Shown here in pieces: positions 1 through 14,391 of a DNA stretch of 64,000 bases; positions within the stretch are counted from its first letter, which is position 1, and every line of letters begins with the position of its first letter. The position numbers were made by a program, and so were the translations under genes. Source of the DNA: Aquila chrysaetos chrysaetos (Eukaryota > Chordata > Aves > Accipitriformes > Accipitridae); the NCBI RefSeq assembly GCF_900496995.4, contig NC_044007.1, positions 496,001 through 560,000 of the forward strand. The letters are read 5' to 3'. The notes beneath the pieces were generated by a model. The model did no database searches, had not been told where the DNA came from, and was given only the letters and a program-made list of their open reading frames with translations.

Positions 1-199
1 CCCAGTTTTGCTCTTATTGCACTGGCGACCCCCAAATCCTCCCACACCCCCCTTCCCAGGGGCTGGAAAGGGGGGCCGAGGGGGGGCCCTATGCCGGAGG
101 GGACCCCCCCAAACTTCAATCCCCTGGAGCAGGGCAGGGACACCCCCAGCCCCGAGCCCCCGTTGGCAGGGCCAGTACACCGGGACGGTGGGTGCCGGG

Positions 200-3100
200 G
201 GGCTCAGGGGGGGGGCCCCGTGGCGGCGGCAAGTGATGAGGTACTGGGGGTAGGCCTGGGTGTCGTTGAAGATGACGAAGATGGCGGGCTGCAGGGGGTT
301 GTCCACCACGCTGTCGTAGCGCAGGGGGGCCCCGGCCCCCTCCCGCAGCGGGGGGGCCCGCAGCCCCTGCCCTCCCACCGCATAGTCTCCAGTCAGCACC
401 TTGGCCACGAAGACGTACTTGCTGCCGTCGGCGCTGCGCGGCGAGTACTGCTCCTGCACTGAGACCGCCGCGTCCACCGCGAAGTACACGCCGAGCCCGT
501 AGAGAGCGGCTGCGGGGCCGGCAGAGGGGGGGGGGACATCAGCCCATGGCACTGGGGCAGCAGGGGGGGCACGTGCCGGCGGCACCGTGCCCGGATCGGC
601 ACCCCACTCCCACACCGGCGCTCACCGTTCTTGCCGCAGAAGCTGCGGTTGAAGCCGTGCAAGCAGATCTCGCGGCTGGACGTCTCGGTGGTGCCGTGGA
701 AGAGGATCCGCTCCACCATGCCGCCGGCGCAGGCCTTCTCCATGCTGGCCTTCTTCAGCTGGTACTGCTTGTACAGCAGCGGGTGGATCAGCTTCTCCAC
801 CTGCTGGGCAGCACCGCAGCGTCCGGGGCTCTGCCGCGGGGACACCCCCGGCCGGGGTCCTGTGCCCCCCCCGGTGCTGCCGGCACCCACCTTGACGATG
901 CTGATCTTGCTGTGCAGCTCCTCCAGCGTCTCATAGAAATGGCACACGGTGTCGCGGAACTCCTCCGAGTCCTCGGCCAGCGGCATCAGCCTCACCTCCT
1001 CCTCCAGCCCCAGCGCCTCCGGCCCTGCTGGATGAAGCCCCAGTGAACACCGGCACGGCACAGCACAGCACCTCCCCGGGCAGGGGACCCCGCGGCAGGG
1101 CAAGACTGGCCCCGCGGCACCATCCCGCTCGCACGGCGCAGCGGCGGCGGTACCGCACCGGCAATGCTGGGGGCAGCGGCACGCACTTAGCAGGCGGCGG
1201 GCGCTCTCCGTCGGGGGCTGGCTGCGGGAGATGGCCACGGCGGAGGCATTGCCGATGTCGTACTCTTCCATCCGCTCAAAGTCGATGGTGAAGGGCCTTC
1301 CGTCCAGCAGCAGGTCCAGCCGGCGCGCCCGGCGCAGCCAGGCCCGCTCCAGCAGCGCGGCAGCCTCAGGGGCGTAGGGGACGGCGGTGCCGGAGGGGTC
1401 CCAGCGCACCCAGCACGCGGTGGTGGCGGCGGGGGGACCGCGCTCCGGCTGCGGCAGCCGCTGCAGCAGGAGGGTGAGGTCACGGGCGGCGGCGGCGGTG
1501 TACTCGGCGAAGCCGCTCAGCGTGGCGGTGCCGTCGCGCAGGCAGAGGCGCACGGCGTGCTTGCGCTGCAGGAAGGTCAGGCAGCGGCGGCAGGCGGCCG
1601 GCAGCGCCCGCAGGCACTCGCTCTCCACCTCCTCTGCCCGCAGCCGCTCCTCCAGCGCCTGCTCCAGCTCCCGCGGCACCGCGGCCACGTCCTGCTCGAA
1701 GGAGGAGAACAGCGTCACCTGCACCGCGTCCGCCGCCGGCAGAGCCTCCTCCAGGGAGGCCTCCAGCGCGGCCAGGAGGCCGGCATCTTCCTCTTCCTCC
1801 CGTGCGCCGGGTGCTGCCCGCTGCTCCTGGCGGTAGGAGCGGAGGGAGAGCGCGGTGGCACGCGCCAGCTCCTCCTCCTCGCGCCGCGTGCTGTCCATGG
1901 AGCGCTGGATGGCCAGCACCATCTGCGCCTCCTCCTCCTCCAGCCCGCCCGACGGCGTCTCCCTGGTGCCCTCCCCGTCGGCCGCCTCGGGGGGCTCGGC
2001 GTCGGGGTCCTGCTCCCCACCAAGGATGTCGCCGGGCTGCGGCGCAGGCTCCTCATCACCGGCGGCCTCGCCGGGGTGCAGCGCCGCCAGCAGCTCCTTG
2101 ATCTCCTCTGCAGGGAGGAGCGAGGTGTCAACCACGAGTCCCGACCACGGCGTGGGGAAGGAACTGGCATCCGCGGCCCCCTCCCACCGCGGCGCCAGGA
2201 GAGCGGGTGCCGGAGCGGCCCCCTCGCCCCACGCCACCCCTCACCTATGTTGGAGTGAAGGCCGTCTGCATCGGCATCATCGGCACCGTTGGCATCATCA
2301 GGCAGGTCCCAGCGCCGCGAGTGCAATGCCATGGGCAGGGGGTCCCGGCAGCAGCTCGGGGGGAGCAGCTCCTCCAGCTCTGGCTGAGGGGACAGAGGGG
2401 TAGGACGCCGTCACCAGTACTGCACCTGCGTGGCAGGGACTGGCACGACGGCACCCGCCTCCTGCTGGCTCCGGCGCTAGCCCCGCCGCCCTCCCCAGTC
2501 AGGGTGGGCGCCGGTCGTACCTGGGGGTCCGGGGGGCTCCAGTGGATGCCGTCCAGGTCGATGACGCACTGGAAGCGGCTCTCCAGCTGCTGGAGGATGC
2601 TCTGCCCGCCCTTGTCCCGCAGGAAGCGGGCGATGCCGGGGAACCGCAGCGTCACCAGCTGCGAGCCCACGGTGCCCAGCAGGCTCTGCAGGAAATCAGC
2701 CGCTGCCCGGCACCGGCCCGTTTCCCCGCTCACCTGCCAGAGAGGGCTGGGCGGTCAGGGCCTGCCCGCCGCGTTGGCACCGCGGCACCAGCGGCCCTCA
2801 GCCCGTTGTGGCGAGGAAAGGGAGGTGGGTGCCGCAGGCACAGACCCCTGCCCGCACCTCTGCCCGCAGCTCACCCGAAAGCCGGCGACATCCTCCCCCT
2901 CCAGCGGCAGCAGGGAGACCTCGGGGATGCTGGCCAGCAGGTCCTGGTAGTGCCGCTGCAGGTAACGCAGCGCTCCCGGCTCTGCCGGCACCAGCGCCTC
3001 ATCCTGCGCCGAACCCGCCAACACCTGCTCCTGGCGCTGCCCCCGGCCGGCCGCGTCCTCGTCACCCTCCGTGTCCTCATCCCCGCCGGGGAAGGCAGCC

Positions 3101-5171
3101 GACAGCTCTCCCGGCACCCGGCTCAACACCTGCGGCTCTGCCGGCTCTGCCGCCTCCGGGCATGTGTTTTGGCTGGCAGGAGCCGGGGGGTCTGTGTCTG
3201 GTGGGGGGGCCAGGGCTGTGTCCCTTAGGGGGTCTGTGTCTGGCAGGGGGGCTGTGTCCTGTGAGGGGGCCATGTCTGGTGGGGGGGCCGTGGCCGTGTC
3301 CCGCAGGGGGTCCGCGTCCCCCTCCAGCGATTCCAGGAAGGGGTAATGGGGGGTGAGGACCAGCACCGTGTCCTGCAGCCGGTGGGGTCTCTGCAGCACC
3401 CGCTCTGCCGCTGCGGGGGGAGAGGACAGGCAGCTGGCGGCCAAGCGCAACCCCCCCTGGCACCCGGCCCTGCCCTGGCCACAGTCACGGCGCAGGCAGG
3501 ACGGAGCAGGGCAGCCAAAGCTCGGCACCGGCAGCCGGCCGGGTCAGCGCCGGCGGGGAGGTCCCATTCGCCCCTGCTCACCTGCCGGCTCCTGGAAGGT
3601 GACGATGGCCGCCCGGCCGCCCGGCAGCAGCCGCACCGCCTGCACGCTGCCGCCCCCGCTGCGCCGGTTCTCGAAGTAGAGCTCCAGAAAGTCGTGGCTC
3701 AGCCCCGGCGCCTCTGCCCGCACCAGCACGCTGGTGGGCCGCGGCAGCTGCAGCAGGGCCAGCGCGGCCCCCTCCAGCCCCTGCGCCCGCTGCTCCGCCG
3801 CCGCAAACTCTGCCAGGACAGGGGTGGCGGCGATGCCGGGGGGGGCCCTGGGGACATGGCGGCAGCTCCCCCACGGCCCTGGCAGCGGCCAGGGGCTGGA
3901 AGCCCCTTCAGCCGCCCGGCCGTGCCAATGACACCGTTTGTCACCGCCGGCTCTGGCAGGAGACAATCGCCAGGAGCACCTCCACCACGATTCACCCACC
4001 GGCAGGACCCCACCACTGACCAGCCCTGGCTCACCGGCACTGCCAGTCACCCGCTGCGGGGATAAGGCGCCGCGGCACTTGGCAGCACTGGCCCTCTGCT
4101 GAGCCGGTCACCCCAAAACACCGCTGCCGTGGTCCTGGCCACCGAGCGGCGCGGCAGACCCCGCACCCCAAAATGCCGCCCCGGCACTCCCGGCACCAGC
4201 GCTGCACCGTAACGAGGGGAGTGCGGTGCCCCCCGCCCCAGGGGATGGCTCCCCCCCCCTGCACCCACCTTGGGGGGTGATGGGGTCCTGCAGGTGCAGC
4301 AGCGCCCAGCCGGGCGCCGGGCCCCGGCGCAGGCTGAAGGTGCTGGGGGGGCGTCCCAGTAGGGTCTCCAGGCGCAGCTCCAGCAGCTCGGGGGGGGGTC
4401 CGGGGGTCGAGGTCCCGCAGCAGCAGGCGGGTGGGGTCCCAGGGGGTGGCAGGGCGCACCACCAGCTCGGCCCCCCCCCAGCTGGTGGCTGCTGCGGGCC
4501 AGGACGTTCTGGGCATCTGCGCGGGGGGATGGGTGGGTGTCACCGGGGTGGGGAGGGGAGTGTAGCGCCTGAGCCCACCCGGCACCCTGCCTCCCATTGG
4601 GACCCCCTGGGGGGCACAGCACTGCTCACCAGTACTCCCAGTGGGGCTGGGGGTGCCACCCCCCCGTACTGCAACCCAGTGCTTCCAGTGGGGACAGCTC
4701 CCCCCCCACACCCATCCCAGTGCTCCCAGCTGGGACTGGAGGCCCCCTGCACCCCAATCCCAGTGCTCCCAGCTGGGACAGGGACCCCCCAACACCCCAT
4801 CCCAGTGCTCCCAGCTGGGACAGGGACCCCCCAACACCCCGTCCCAGTGCTCCCAGCTGGGACAGGGACCCCCCACACCCCATCCCACGGCTCTCGCTGG
4901 GGCTGGGGGTGACCTCCTGCACTCCATCCCAGTGCTCCTGGCTGGGACCGCGATGCCCCCCACCCCATCCCAGTGCTCCCAGCAGCAGCCGCGCCCTCGC
5001 CCCGCACTCACCCTGGGGGTTCTCGAAGGTGAGGAAGAGGAGGGGGCCGAGGCGCTGGCAGCTCTGGACGGGCCCCCCCCCCGAGCGCCGCCGGCTCTCG
5101 AAGTAGAGGACCACCAACTCCTCCTCCGTGCCGCGGGGGACACCCCCCACCTCCAGCACCCCCTCCGCCAT
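200..5171 (-). CDS. PARP10: PARP10, mono-ADP-ribosyltransferase (about 10 coding exons)
   Basis: Protein mono-ADP-ribosyltransferase of nucleus and cytoplasm; in mammals it is interferon-responsive and modifies signalling proteins. Exons read downward: 5171-5012 (start ATG, RRM with [13 protein letters not shown]), 4516-4269, 3809-3582 (second RRM-like, [10 protein letters not shown]), 3411-2875 (acidic, repeat-rich linker), 2733-2521 (KH-like), 2383-2245, 2107-1187 (three ubiquitin-interacting motifs, then a WWE-like stretch), 1024-891, 803-626 and 509 to about 200 (catalytic domain). The catalytic H is in FHGTT and the Y in GVYF. The third triad position is I (in FVIFNDTQ) rather than E, which fits mono-ADP-ribosylation. 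Exon 4516-4269 changes frame twice inside G/C runs although the protein matches the family throughout; this is probably sequence error. The exact stop near 200 is unclear because it falls in a C run. Neighbour GRINA matches mammalian order. Confidence 0.93.
4650..4990. repeat. Minisatellite, 42-bp unit, in PARP10 intron 1
   Basis: The motif CAGTGCTCCCAGCTGGGA recurs at 4761, 4803 and 4845 with exact 42-bp spacing, with more diverged copies on both sides. The core contains the palindrome CCCAGCTGGG. It explains the long open frames seen here in several frames. Confidence 0.8.
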
Positions 5172-5193
5172 CCTGCCCGGGCACACACACATT

Positions 5194-5213
5194 GGGGGGG
5201 GGGGGGGGGGGGG
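5194..5213. repeat. 20-bp G homopolymer (C tract at PARP10 splice acceptor)
   Basis: A run of 20 G on the plus strand. Read on the PARP10 strand it is a C20 tract ending 22 bases before the start codon, followed by a CAG just before GATGGCG. It therefore looks like the polypyrimidine tract of an acceptor, with an untranslated first exon further upstream. Tracts of this length are often misread, so the true length is uncertain. Confidence 0.6.
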
Positions 5214-5389
5214 TCAGACACCCCCCTCGCCCCCACACGCGTGACCCCAACCCCTCCCCAAGCCCCACATGCCCCCTCCCCAGACCACAGCCCCCCCCCC
5301 CCCGGTGCCCCCACAACTGCCCCGGGGCAGGACCACCCCCCCACTCCCCTACCCACGCACCGGGCTCTGCTCGGCTCCGCCCCGGCGGA

Positions 5390-5405
5390 GAAACGAAACC
5401 GAAAC
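5390..5405. promoter_or_regulatory. ISRE/IRF-type element upstream of PARP10
   Basis: Three GAAAC units lie in a row on the plus strand; the last two form GAAACCGAAAC, the GAAANNGAAA pattern bound by IRF and ISGF3 factors. The site lies about 220 bp upstream of the PARP10 start codon in a CpG-rich promoter. PARP10 is a known interferon-stimulated gene in mammals, so the site fits. Binding itself is inferred. Confidence 0.6.
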
Positions 5406-5589
5406 CGGCCCGGGGGGGGCGGGACCGGGAAGAGGAACGGGAAGGGGAGGGGCCTCCGGGGGGGGGTGGACACGGGACCGGCCCCACGCGTGATACCGGG
5501 AGAAACCAGGAGAAAGCCCCGTTCCCCACCACGGGGGGGGGTACGACGGGGGGGGGGCGGGCAGGGACAGGCAGGGGCTCTGCCGCCAC

Positions 5590-5860
5590 ACGGGGGCGCT
5601 CTGCTGCGCGGCCCCGCCCCCTCCCCTCAGGCCACGCCCCTCCCTTCAGGCCCCGCCCCGGCGCGTCGGAGAAGTCGGGGCGAAGCGGAGCCAGCGCTGC
5701 CGCGCGGCCCCGCCCCCTCCCCGCAGGCCCCGCCTAATAAGGGCGGAGCGGAGCCAGCCCTCCCTCGGTCCCCCCCCCTTGCTTGAGGCCCCGCCCCTTC
5801 CCCGAGGCCCCGCCCAGACCGGAGCGGAGCGGAGCCAGCGCTGTCACACGGCCCGGCCCG
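5590..5860. promoter_or_regulatory. GC-box cluster built from tandem partial repeats
   Basis: About 270 bp with repeated GGCCCCGCCCC blocks (Sp1/KLF-type GC boxes) alternating with the motif CGGAGCGGAGCCAG. The pieces recur at roughly 60-110 bp, so the cluster grew by duplication. It lies between the divergent PARP10 and GRINA genes within a CpG island. Which gene it serves is not clear. Confidence 0.55.
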
Positions 5861-6289
5861 GTGAGCGGGGGTACCGGGGGGGGGGTCCGGTACACCGGGG
5901 AGGGGGGTTTGCGGTGTGAGGTGGGGGCACGGAGGCCCCAGCGCCGCCCCCGAGCGCGGTTCCCGCCCCCGCCCCGCACCGCGCTGCCGCATTCCGCAGC
6001 AGACGGGGCCGGTGCGCGGCGGGGGGGGGGGGGGGGGGGCAGACGATACACAACCGGGCGGCCGGAGCGGAGCCCCGAGTGGGGCGAGCCGGGCCGCAGT
6101 GCGGGACCCCACTCCCGGGGGCACGGGGGGGGGGGCAAGGCCCCCCCCCCCCCGCCCTGCGGGGCAGCGCTCAGGGGATTAGGATTGCTGCTGCCGTAAA
6201 TAGGCCGCGCTGGGGCATTACCGGGCGTCAGGGCAAAGCCGCTTACGGGGGCTCCCGGGAAAAACCGGTGGGGGGGGGGGCGCGGGCAG

Positions 6290-6860
6290 CAGGCACCCCC
6301 CTGCACCCCGTGCTGCATCGAGCTGCGTGCCCTGTGGTGTGCCCCCGCCTCGTGCAGCAGACACCCCCTGCTGCAAGACCCCCTGAACCCCCTGCACCCC
6401 GTGCTGCAGGACCCCCTGCAACCCCCTGAACCCCCTGCACCCTGTGCTGCAGGACCCCCTTGCACACCCTGCTGCAGGCACCCCCTGAACCCCCTGCACC
6501 AGGCACCCCCTGAACCCCCCCCACCCCCTGCTGCAGGCACCCCCTGCACTCCCTGACCCCCCTGTACCCCCTGACCCCCCTGCACCCCCTGCTGCAGGCA
6601 CCCCCTGTACCCGATGCCCCCATGCAGGGTGCACCCCGTGCCACATGTGCCCTGTCTCCCCTGCCCCGTGCCACTTGCCCCCCCCCCGCTCTGTGCCCCC
6701 CCCCATGCTGCATGCACCCTATACACGGGCTGCACCCTGCGCCACGTGCCCCCCACGCACCGCGTGCCCCCCATGCTGCGCGCACCCTGTGCCCCCCATC
6801 TGGGGTGCACCCCATGCCGTACGCGCCCTGTGCCCCCCACCCCGTGCCAGTGCCGTCCAC
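6290..6860. repeat. C-rich minisatellite between PARP10 and GRINA
   Basis: Imperfect tandem copies of CTGCTGCAGGCACCCCCTGAAC-like units (6290-6610), then a related TGCCCCCCATGCTGC-like array (6640-6860). Both strands show long open frames of low complexity; none looks like a real protein. Confidence 0.7.
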
Positions 6861-7699
6861 AGCCCGGGGTGCTCCGTCCACCCTCCATGCCCCCCATGGC
6901 GCTGCCCACGAGGGGGTCCCTGCCCTCCCCCAGGGCTGCCCGTGCTGGGGGGTCTGGGCTGTCGGCCCCTTGCCGGGCCGGGGGGCACGTGCCCACAGCC
7001 GCGGTGCCGCAGGGCCGAGCCCCCACCCCGTCCCTCCCCGAGGCCGGTGGCACCGGGCCGGGACGTCACGAGGGCAACCGGCTTCAGTTGCGCCACCGGC
7101 CAGGCGGGCTGTCACTTGGCCAGGCCCTGGCGCTAGCGCTGGTTGCAGGCGGCACCAGGCCCAGGGACGCCGGTGCTTCGCTGCGGCACCGGCTCCGGCA
7201 CGTCCTGCCTGCCGCGGCGTGGGATTGCGCAGGGCTGGCCGGGGGCTCTGCCTGCCAGCTGCCAGCCCTGCGGGCAGCTGCCTGTCCCCGCTGCGTGCCA
7301 GGCCGCATTTATCATCACGACGGCGGCACCGGCGGCAGGCGATCACCGCGCAGGGCCGCAGCCGGAGCCGCCATTCCCACAGCCGCCTGGTTTTGTAATC
7401 CCAGGCTCCACGCAGAATCGGCGTCCGCCGGTGGCTGGGCCCGGCGATCCGGAGCGGGGGCGTCCCCGGTGCCTGCGGCAAACCCCCACCGCCGCGGCCC
7501 CACTCGCCAGCCGGCCGCCAGAGGTAGGGCCGTGGGTTGCAGTGTGGCACCGCTGCCGGTCCCGCTCCTTTGCCACCTGGTGAGGGGAGACCACGGTGCC
7601 GGGTCTGGTTGGACCCCGGTGCTCCGGCAGCGGGGATGGCAGCTGGTCCCGGGGCGGGCAGCGTCAGGCAGCGGGGCCGGCGACGCGGGTCAGCCGGGC

Positions 7700-7880
7700 A
7701 GCGCCGGGGCTCCCGTCACCGCTGCCGGCGGCCGCCGCGAGCCACCGGCCCCCCGCACCGGCCACCGCCATGGCCGAGGCCTCCCCGCAGGGCCCGGGCC
7801 GGGGCAGCCATGGGGCTGTCGCCGTGGCAACAGCCCTGCCGCCGGGCGGCCATCTTGTGCGGGCCTGGGGAGCGAGCGGG
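7700..7880 (+). promoter_or_regulatory. Probable GRINA promoter and non-coding first exon
   Basis: A CpG-dense stretch followed by a GT donor-like site near 7881. A good splice acceptor ends at 8255, 35 bases before the GRINA start codon. The segment between would be a 5' UTR intron. The transcription start was not located. Confidence 0.4.
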
Positions 7881-7964
7881 GTGGGACCGGGACCCCCCCC
7901 CCGCCGTGGGGCTGCGACGGGTCAGGGACCCCCCCCCCAGGCCTGCCTGAGTGTGGGGCAGAGG

Positions 7965-8215
7965 GGCTGTGGGGGGGGGGCTGATGGCTGTGGCAGAGTG
8001 ATGGTCATGGGGGGTGATGGCAGCAGGTGAGGGTGATGGCAGTGGGGGGGCGGTGATGGCCACGGTGGGTGACAGCAGCAGGGGGTGATGGCAGCGGGGG
8101 GGGGGGGTGATGGCCATGGTAGGTGATGGCAGCGGGTGAGGGTGATGGCAGTTGGGGGGGGGGTGACGGCCACGGTGGGTGACAGCGGCAGGGGCTGGTG
8201 GCCATGGGGGGTGAC
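7965..8215. repeat. Minisatellite in the GRINA 5' UTR intron
   Basis: Tandem units of about 35 bp built on GGTGATGGCAGCGGGTGAGG and G runs. It sits between the presumed untranslated exon and the coding exon of GRINA. Confidence 0.7.
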
Positions 8216-8230
8216 GACCGCCGGGTCTGA

Positions 8231-10854
<2,624 letters not shown>

Positions 10855-11647
10855 CGGCCCCACCGCCACCGCCGTGGCCCCCCTGCCACCCCCCGGCGCG
10901 TGTTCCGGTTTGTGGTCCCCCCCCTCCGCCCCCGTAGCCGGTTTTGTTTGGTGTTCTCATCGCACCCCCTCGTCAGTTCTCCCGTTAAGAGTTTCTTTGA
11001 CCCCAGCCACCTCCCCGGCTCCTGACGGGAGTGGCTGTGGGGGCTCGCAGAGCTGGGGAGGGGGCACGGGGTGACAGTTCTGTCCCCTTGCTGGGAGGCA
11101 AGGCGCTTGCCCATGCCTGCCTGCCTGCCTGCTGGGGTGTCACAGCCGCCTGCTGCCCCTTCTGTCCCCCCTAGAAAACCCCTGCCCAGGCCCTCCGCTT
11201 CTCCCCTCCCCGCTGTGAATATGGCTTTTCCCCCCACCTTGTGTTGAACGCGGACTGGAAGCACTTTCTCCCCCCATCCGTGGTGGAGCTCACCCCCTCC
11301 GTCCCGCTCCCCCTGCGCACGCGCTGCCCTTGCCGCCCCCCTCGGCCACACAGGCAAGGTCAGCGCCAGCGGCCCCCCTCCAGTTCCCCAGCCCCTCCTC
11401 GGGCTGCAGGCAGGGCTGCGGGCAGGGTCCCGCCACCCAAGCGGGTGGGGGGGTCCCCGAGCTGGGCATTGGTCACTGCAGAGCATCCCTGTGGGGACCT
11501 GGCCCCCTCCCAGGGCCTGAGCTGCTGTCCCTGCCCGTCCCTGCCCAGGCAGCGGGGGGGGGGGGGTCCTGGCCCTGGTCCCAGCCCCCTCCCCGTGTGG
11601 CCAAGGCTCTGTTCTTGCACCGTTCTGTGGCTCCAGCTCCCGCTGTT

Positions 11648-11874
11648 AATAAACCTCGGTCTAGTTCATCTCTGCCAGCTCCAGCTCTCCTTTCCCCGTC
11701 GATGCTGGCAGGGGCTGGCATGGCCGAGCCCGGGGCTGCCGGCCCCCTGCTGCAAGCAGGACCCCCCACTCCCCCGTCCTGCTCTCTGGGGGCTGCAGGG
11801 CCCCTCTGGGGACGGCGTTGTCCCCGGGCCTCTCCCTGCCCTCCCGCCCACTGCACCCCAGGCCCCCCAATAAA
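11648..11874 (+). terminator. Two GRINA polyadenylation signals
   Basis: AATAAA at 11648-11653 (in GTTAATAAACC) and at 11869-11874 (in CCAATAAAGACC). With the stop at 10854, the 3' UTR would be about 0.8 or 1.0 kb. The second lies about 300 bp from the convergent gene's signal at 12175-12180. Confidence 0.75.
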
Positions 11875-12174
11875 GACCAAATGTACTGAGCGCCCCGTCC
11901 TTGGAGGGGCAGGCAGGACTGCCTGCACCCTGCCTGGGGCTGCCCTCGACGCTCCCCCCCTCTCTCCCACTCCCCGCCTACAGTCCCTGGCTGCTCCTGG
12001 AGGCTGGCAGGCAATCCCTGCCCACACAGGCAGCAGCAGCCAGGGTGGAGAAGCACCCGCTGAAGGTGCTGCAGGCTTTAAGGGCTGGGGACCCATGTCA
12101 CGCATCTCCCCGTCTCCCCGGGGCATTCCAGCCACGGCAGCGCACGGCACTTGGGGGTCAGTCACCGGCAGGGA

Positions 12175-12180
12175 TTTATT
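12175..12180 (-). terminator. AATAAA overlapping the stop codon of the unrecognised gene
   Basis: On the minus strand the sequence reads CTGAATAAATCC, so the TGA stop and the polyadenylation signal share bases. The mature 3' UTR would be only about 15-25 bases. Confidence 0.6.
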
Positions 12181-14391
12181 CAGCACCAGGGAGCTTGGCT
12201 GTGTCCGCCGCGCCGCCTGCCCTCCTCGCCATCACGGCCCCCAGCTTTGCCGCCCCGGTAGGGCTGGGCCGCTGCCTGCGCCCCGGCTGTGCCACACTCC
12301 GCAGCCTCTGCCACCAGCCAGCTCTGGGCCCGAGGGTCACCCCCCGAGCAGCCGGGGGGGCTGTTGGCAGACCTGGCTCCCCGGCAGTGCCAGGCCTGCC
12401 GCTCCCTCTCGGCTCGTGCCGCGTCCTGCTGGGCCCTGAGCTCGAAGGACCTAGCGATGAACCGCACCATGTTCGTGGTGCCTGGGCAGGCGCTGGGGTC
12501 CCACTCCAGGGACCCCTCTCTGTCCGGGGTGGGGGGCCGCTGCCTGCCGTCCTCCTGCCGCTGCCTGCCGGGAGTACCGGGCTCCCTGCCCCGCTCCTGC
12601 CCCCGGCTCCAGCTCTCCGGCACCAGCATCTCCTCCTGCTCGCGGCGGCCGTGGTGGCTCTGGGTCGCGTCCCGCTGTCCCGCTCGCTCCCGGGAGCGCA
12701 GCTCCTTCCTGCTGCCGCCCCGGCTCCGTGGGCCCGGTGGGCAGCCTGGCACCGAGCCGCAGCCGTGTGCCGGCTCCCCGTCGCGGTAGCGCAGCATCCT
12801 GGCGGGGCCCTGCAGCTGGGAGAGAAGAGGCAGGGAGCTGGTGGCGCGGCAAGGGGCTCCTGCGCCGGAGGGCGAGGGTCGTGCCTGGCCACACAGGGGT
12901 CCGCACCGGGCCGGCACGCCGATGCCTACCTGCTGGGCACGGGGCTGCTGGGTGGGCTCTGGCTCCCGGCGGGGCTCCCTGCCCACCCTGGGCACGGAGC
13001 CGGCGGCTCCCCAGCAGTGCTCTGGCTCTGGGCTCAGCATGGCACAGGCGGTGCCGGTGCAGGAGCGCTGGCTGTCCCCGGGGACGCTCGCGGTGCCACG
13101 GGCAGGCCGGCCGGCTGGCGCGTCCCGCGGGGAGCCCCAGCACTTCTCTGGGCGCTGCTGGGGCTCTCTCCAAGCCGGTGCCCAGGTGCCGGGGTAGGAC
13201 AGGGGGGGCTGGCCGGCGGAACCCCGGCCGCGTCCACGCTCGCCGCGGGGCTTGCGGGAGGTGTGGGAGACGGTGCCCGGGTCCCCGTCCCACGGGCAGG
13301 CGCTGTTCACCGTCTCTACCCGGGCGCAGCAGCCGTGGGCAGCGTGCCAGGCCGCGCCGCAGAAGGGGTGCCCGCGGGCCTGGCGGCACGGCTGCGCCGC
13401 ACTCCCCTGGCCCCAGCGCACCTGGCCCTGGCTCTCCTGGGGCTGCCCATGGCACGGCATCACCGCGGTGTCCTGGTCTGCGTTGGCGGCTGGCGCCCAG
13501 CCCTGCTTCTGGAAGTGCTCCTTGGCCCGCTGGAAGTGGCGGTCGTGCCGGCGCAGCCTCTCCAGGGAGGAGGAAGAGGCGGCAGCGGTGCGGCACTGCT
13601 TCTCGGAGCCCTCAGCCGGCCCCGGCTCGGTCGCTGGCAGCTGCTGGCTCAGGAGCTCCTCCAGCAGCTGGGAGGCCAGGCCGCTGGTGACGAAGGAGCG
13701 GCGGTCGATGGCCGCCTCGGCGCTGAGCCGGCAGGATGCCAGCATGGCGCTGAGGGTCTCCTCCACAGGCCCCTCAGCGCCGGGGCAGCGCGGTGCTGGT
13801 GGACTGGCAGTGCTGGCGGACGAGATGGCCACGGAGAAGACGGTGCTGGTCAGGCTGTCCACGGAGCATGCCGGCGCGCCGGGCCCGCTGGGCCACGTGG
13901 GGTGGCAGGGGTACGGCAGGGCGCAGCCGTCCCGGGGGTCCCAGCAGCAGGAGGGGCTGGGCCAGGCCCCCCATAGCTGCCCCTCGTGCACCAGCGTGCC
14001 ACTGGCCCGGCACCCGCCGCAGCACGGCCCCAGCTGCCCGGCGGGCTGGTGCTGGGGGGATCCTGCGACCACAGAAGAAGGGGGATGGAGGTGGAGCCCC
14101 CACCACGCATCCCCCGTGGCACACAGGGATCGCCCTGTGCCTGGCGGCACTGCCGCAACAGCTCAGGAGCACGGCGAGACCGGCCATCGTCTCTGAGCGT
14201 GGCTGGGACGTGGCACGCAGACCACCCGCACCATGGCCAAAATCCCGCAGGAAAGGGGGTGCAGCCCTCCTGCCCTGCCCACCCGCTGCCCTGCCCTCAC
14301 CCGCGGCTCCCCCCACGCCTCTCCGCCGTAGGGTGCCCGCCGTACCGTCCTCGTGGCGGTCGAATGGGTGCCTGCCGGGACAGAGCACCAT
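12180..14391 (-). CDS. Unrecognised three-exon gene, 604 codons, head-to-head with SPATC1
   Basis: I do not recognise this protein. Three exons fit together: 14391-14346 (MVLCPGRHPFDRHED), 14062-12930 and 12815-12180. The acceptor at 14062 follows a clear pyrimidine tract, the donor at 12930 reads CAG/GTAGG, and the acceptor before 12815 reads CTCTTCTCTCCCAG. Exon lengths 46, 1133 and 636 sum to 605 codons including the stop. The 114-base second intron is itself a multiple of three, so it may be retained. The stop TGA overlaps an AATAAA (TGAATAAA), a strong sign of a real 3' end. The protein has a Cys/Trp/Pro-rich start, a charged helical part (LERLRRHDRHFQRAKEHF) and an Arg/Glu-rich second half with MVRFIARSFELRAQQDAARAE. 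Only 236 bp separate its start from that of SPATC1, so shared testis expression is possible but only inferred. Confidence 0.55.

Noticed and set aside
11901-13976. Long plus-strand open frame (691 codons)
   Set aside because: It is antisense to the three-exon minus-strand gene, has low-complexity composition and no splice or family features, and starts inside the GRINA 3' region.
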